A stretch of 64,000 bases of DNA, taken from positions 1 to 64,000 of the forward strand of contig CAILCO010000039.1 in assembly GCA_903832735.1 (NCBI GenBank). Reading direction: 5' to 3'. The position numbers and the translations under genes are program-made. Position 1 is the stretch's first letter. Every line of letters starts with the position of its first letter. Under the pieces are notes generated by a model that ran no database searches, was not told the DNA's origin, and saw nothing but the letters and a program-made list of their open reading frames with translations. Below, piece after piece: positions 61,523 through 64,000 of this stretch. The stretch is from an uncultured Sterolibacterium sp. (GTDB lineage: Bacteria; Pseudomonadota; Gammaproteobacteria; Burkholderiales; Rhodocyclaceae).

Positions 61523-63685
61523 TCAAGCCTTGAGCAGCTCCTCGCGCCCGCCCATCCAGCGCGCCAGATGCGCCGCGGCGGAGGCAGCGTGCTCGTTGAG
61601 CAGTTCCTCCGCGGCGGCGCGCGCCGTGGACACCAAGTCCGCATCGTCGAGATCGGCGTAGCGCAACAGCGGCGCGCCGCTCTGGCGGGCGCCGATGAAT
61701 TCGCCGGGGCCGCGCAGCGCCAGATCGGCCCGGGCGATCTCGAAGCCGTCGGCGTTTTCGAAGATGACTCGCAGGCGCTCGCGCGCCGCCTGCGACAGCG
61801 GCTGGGCGTAGAGCAGGATGCAGGCCGATTCGGCGGCGCCGCGCCCAACCCGGCCGCGCAGCTGGTGCAGCTGCGACAGGCCGAAACGCTCGGCATGCTC
61901 GATCACCATCAGTGAAGCATTGGCGACGTCGACGCCGACCTCGATCACCGTGGTCGACACCAGGAGCTGGATTTCGCCGGCCACGAAAGCCGCCATCACC
62001 TGCGATTTCTCGCCCGCCTTGAGCCGGCCGTGCACCAGGCCGATGGCCAACTCCGGCAACTCGACGGAAAGCCGCTCGTGGGTTTCCTGCGCGGTCTTCA
62101 GTTGCAGGGTCTCCGATTCCTCGATCAGCGGGCAGACCCAGTAGGCCTGACGACCGGCGGCGCAGGCGGCGCGGACCCGCTCCACCACTGCCTCGCGGCG
62201 GCCTTCGCCGACCAGTTTGGTCAACACCGGCGTGCGCCCGGGCGGCAACTCATCGACCACCGAGACGTCGAGGTCGGCGTAATAGCTCATCGCCAGGGTG
62301 CGCGGGATCGGCGTCGCGGTCATCATCAGCTGGTGCGGACTGATGCCTTTCTGGCGCAGGGCGAGGCGCTGATGCACGCCGAAGCGGTGCTGCTCGTCGA
62401 TCACCGCCAGACCCAGGCGCGGGAATTCCACCCCGGCCTCGATCAGCGCATGGGTGCCGACGACGACCCTGGCGCTGCCTTCCCTGACGGCGGCTTGCAT
62501 CGCCGCCTTCTGCGCCTTCTTCAGGCTGCCCGAGAGCCAGGCGACTTCGATGTCCAGGGGCGCTAGCCAGTGCCTGAGCTTTTGCCAGTGCTGTTCGGCG
62601 AGGATTTCCGTGGGCGCCATCAGCGCCCCCTGCCAGCCGTTTTCCACCGCCTGCAGCAGCGCCAGCGCAGCGACGATGGTCTTGCCGCTGCCGACATCGC
62701 CTTGCAGCAGGCGCTGCATCGGATGGCGCTGACCAAGGTCGGCTGCGATCTCGCGCCAGCAGCGCTGCTGCGCCCCGGTCAGGAGGAACGGCAGTTCCAC
62801 CAGGAGGCGCGCGGTGAGTTGGCCCGTGGCCGGCAACGGCGGCGCACCGCGACTGCGCCGGGCGGCGTAGGCGCGGCGCAAGGACAACTGTTGCGCCAGC
62901 AGTTCGTCGAAACGGATGCGTCGCCAAGCTAGGGACATGGCCTTCCCCGCAGCCCCCAGGGACGAGGTGACGGTTGTTCGGCCGCTGTCGCGGCCTCCAT
63001 GTTCCACGCTGGCCCCGGCTTGGGGTCCCGCAACGGGACTTCCTTCGGGGCGCGCCCCGGCGCCAGGGCCGGCACCTTGGAGTCCCGCTGGCGGCTGATG
63101 CAGCAGGCGCACCGATTCTGCGAAGGGAGCCAGCGCGAGGCGCTGGCGCAGGGCTTCCGGCAGCGTATCGGCAAGATCGACGGTCGTCAGGGCCCGGCCT
63201 ATGAGGCGGCGGAGCATGGTTTGCGAAACACCGGCGGTGGTCGGATAGACCGGCGTCAGGGCCTGCGGCAGTTCTTCCCCAGCGCTCACGAGATGGGCTC
63301 GCGGATGCACCATCTCCAGCCCGGAATAGCCTTCGCGCACTTCTCCGAACAGACGTAGCCTGGCCCCCGCCGCAAACTGCTTCTGCTGACTGGGATAGAA
63401 GTTGAGCAGGCGCACCAGCAGCATGCCGGTATCGTCCTGCACCCGGCAGAGCAGTTGGCGGCGCGGGCGGAAAACGATCTCGCAGCCCTGGGCCTCGACC
63501 TCGAGTTGCACCGGCGTGTCCGGCGGGGCCTCGGCGATCGTGGTGATCCGGGTTTCGTCCTCGTAGCGCAGCGGCAGATGCAGGACCAGATCGGCGTCGC
63601 GGGTCAGTCCCAGCTTGGCGAGTCTGGCGGCGAGTTGCGCTGAGACGCCGCTCAGAGCCGGCGTAAGCGTGGAATGCGTTGCCAA
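61523..63685 (-). CDS. recG: ATP-dependent DNA helicase RecG
   Basis: A 720-residue fork-remodelling helicase with the N-terminal wedge/OB domain (LHLPLRYEDETRI), motif I GDVGSGKTIVAALALLQ, motif II VIDEQHRFGVHQR, MMTATPIPRTLAMSYYADLDVSVVDELPPGR and the C-terminal LHQLRGRVGRG. The start is TTG at 63685, part of a hairpin stem; no ATG is available nearby. Residues ~200-249 are an extra Gly/Pro/Ala-rich stretch between LLHQPP and AWRRIRFDELLAQQL, which homologues bridge in ~10-15 residues. The extra DNA (about 62938-63090) resembles the repeat at 12430. The frame is intact, so the helicase is probably functional. Confidence 0.95.
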   Translation of the reverse strand: MATHSTLTPALSGVSAQLAARLAKLGLTRDADLVLHLPLRYEDETRITTIAEAPPDTPVQLEVEAQGCEIVFRPRRQLLCRVQDDTGMLLVRLLNFYPSQQKQFAAGARLRLFGEVREGYSGLEMVHPRAHLVSAGEELPQALTPVYPTTAGVSQTMLRRLIGRALTTVDLADTLPEALRQRLALAPFAESVRLLHQPPAGLQGAGPGAGARPEGSPVAGPQAGASVEHGGRDSGRTTVTSSLGAAGKAMSLAWRRIRFDELLAQQLSLRRAYAARRSRGAPPLPATGQLTARLLVELPFLLTGAQQRCWREIAADLGQRHPMQRLLQGDVGSGKTIVAALALLQAVENGWQGALMAPTEILAEQHWQKLRHWLAPLDIEVAWLSGSLKKAQKAAMQAAVREGSARVVVGTHALIEAGVEFPRLGLAVIDEQHRFGVHQRLALRQKGISPHQLMMTATPIPRTLAMSYYADLDVSVVDELPPGRTPVLTKLVGEGRREAVVERVRAACAAGRQAYWVCPLIEESETLQLKTAQETHERLSVELPELAIGLVHGRLKAGEKSQVMAAFVAGEIQLLVSTTVIEVGVDVANASLMVIEHAERFGLSQLHQLRGRVGRGAAESACILLYAQPLSQAARERLRVIFENADGFEIARADLALRGPGEFIGARQSGAPLLRYADLDDADLVSTARAAAEELLNEHAASAAAHLARWMGGREELLKA
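62938..63090. repeat. Repeat-like segment inserted in frame within recG
   Basis: This stretch contains AGGTGACGGTTGTTCGGCC, the hairpin GGCCGCTGTCGCGGCC, and GTCCCGCAACGGGAC followed by TTCCTTCGGGG. Parts match the intergenic repeat at 12430-12516 and the strings at 24596-24609 and 63708-63727. It encodes the low-complexity insert of RecG. Boundaries are approximate. Confidence 0.55.
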
Positions 63686-63747
63686 GCGAGCTATGTGAGG
63701 TAGGCGCGTCCCACAGGGACTACCGAAGGTCGCAGCGAGTCGCTTGG
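63682..63747. repeat. Hairpin element overlapping the recG start
   Basis: Outer stem CCAAGCGA (63682-63689) with TCGCTTGG (63740-63747), and an inner hairpin GTCCC-ACA-GGGAC (63708-63720) followed by TACCGAAGGTCG. The left arm contains the reverse complement of the recG TTG start codon. The remaining bases to 63803 show no other clear element. Confidence 0.6.
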
Positions 63748-63803
63748 TAGCCTCCCCGCGAGGGCAGGATGGGTGGGGCGGGCCGATCTGCCAGCTTCAG
63801 GCT

Positions 63804-64000
63804 TCACCGCTCAGCCATCACCAGGACGGCATCGGCTTCGACCAGCGCACCGCGCGGCAACTCCTTCACGCCCACCGCGGCACGCGCCGGATACGGTTCC
63901 TTGAAGTAGCGCGCCATGGCCTCATTGACCTGGCCGAAATGCGCCAGATCGGTGAGATAGATATTGACCTTGACGGCGTCGTCGAGCGTGGCGCCGGCAG
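63804..64000 (-). CDS. RidA/YjgF/YER057c-family protein (partial)
   Basis: The 65 C-terminal codons are inside the window; the gene continues past the right edge. The sequence runs [28 protein letters not shown], then [34 protein letters not shown], which is the Rid-family C-terminus. The Arg in PARAAV is the one that contacts 2-imino/enamine acids in RidA-type proteins. The product would be an enamine/imine deaminase of about 115-130 residues. It is on the same strand as recG, 118 bp upstream of it. Confidence 0.9.
   Translation of the reverse strand, partial: AGATLDDAVKVNIYLTDLAHFGQVNEAMARYFKEPYPARAAVGVKELPRGALVEADAVLVMAER

Overview
The window is GC-rich, gene-dense chromosomal DNA. It most resembles a betaproteobacterium of the Rhodocyclales/Sterolibacteriaceae type that degrades aromatic and lipid-like compounds. 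This is inferred from gene content (ubiA/ubiD, waaF, pntAB, alaS, recG, UbiD-type and amidohydrolase decarboxylases, acyl-CoA dehydrogenases, a cholesterol-oxidase-like enzyme), not from a marker gene. No rRNA, tRNA or CRISPR array was seen.

Layout. 1-137: four imperfect repeats that look like the end of an insertion sequence, abutting the purB stop. 137-7924: housekeeping genes (purB, a YibF-like GST, nudJ-mnmA, then the run ilvE - CHCC zinc finger - waaF - NTF2-like - phosphomannomutase). 7968-15878: an aromatic-acid island with an IclR regulator, a UbiD-family decarboxylase, a complete NitT/TauT-type ABC importer, an MFS carrier and a gamma-resorcylate-decarboxylase-like amidohydrolase. 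15875-20583: alaS and a ugpQ-ugpB pair without permease genes. 20681-31000: MarR, a lipoprotein, an esterase, rhlE, pntAB, a PP2C phosphatase and an NCS2-like permease, mixed with three gene remnants (FAD monooxygenase, MaoC dehydratase, IS1595 transposase). 30966-34394: a sensor with a degenerate GGDEF domain, LemA and a GIDE-like membrane protein. 34395-39648: a fumarase-superfamily lyase with an orphan TRAP binding protein, then a two-component system next to a Spy-like protein. 39893-42005: dacB and a DsbA/FrnE-like protein.

42099-44832 holds the most unusual system: a 133-aa protein and a 774-aa NB-ARC STAND NTPase (NLR-like). The C-terminus of the first and the N-terminus of the second share an almost identical 22-residue motif with a RHIM-like V-x-V-G core. 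I read them as a bacterial NLR plus a Bell-type effector that signal through an amyloid motif.

45623-52222 is a TetR-controlled operon (thiolase, two acyl-CoA dehydrogenases, GMC oxidoreductase) that fits breakdown of a steroid, terpenoid or branched acid. Its strong promoter is buried in a 40-bp palindrome. 52376-53966 pairs an unknown 140-aa protein with a radical SAM/SPASM enzyme. 53956-63685 carries DUF2889, ubiD, a hybrid histidine kinase, ubiA, an FAH-family protein with a Tat-like leader, a DapA-like lyase and recG. A RidA-family gene runs off the right edge.

Several families of short hairpin repeats are scattered through the window: a 57-bp unit in four tandem copies with one diverged solo copy, a GGGACTTCC-type element, and a GTCGGGC hairpin. 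One of them appears to lie in frame inside recG.
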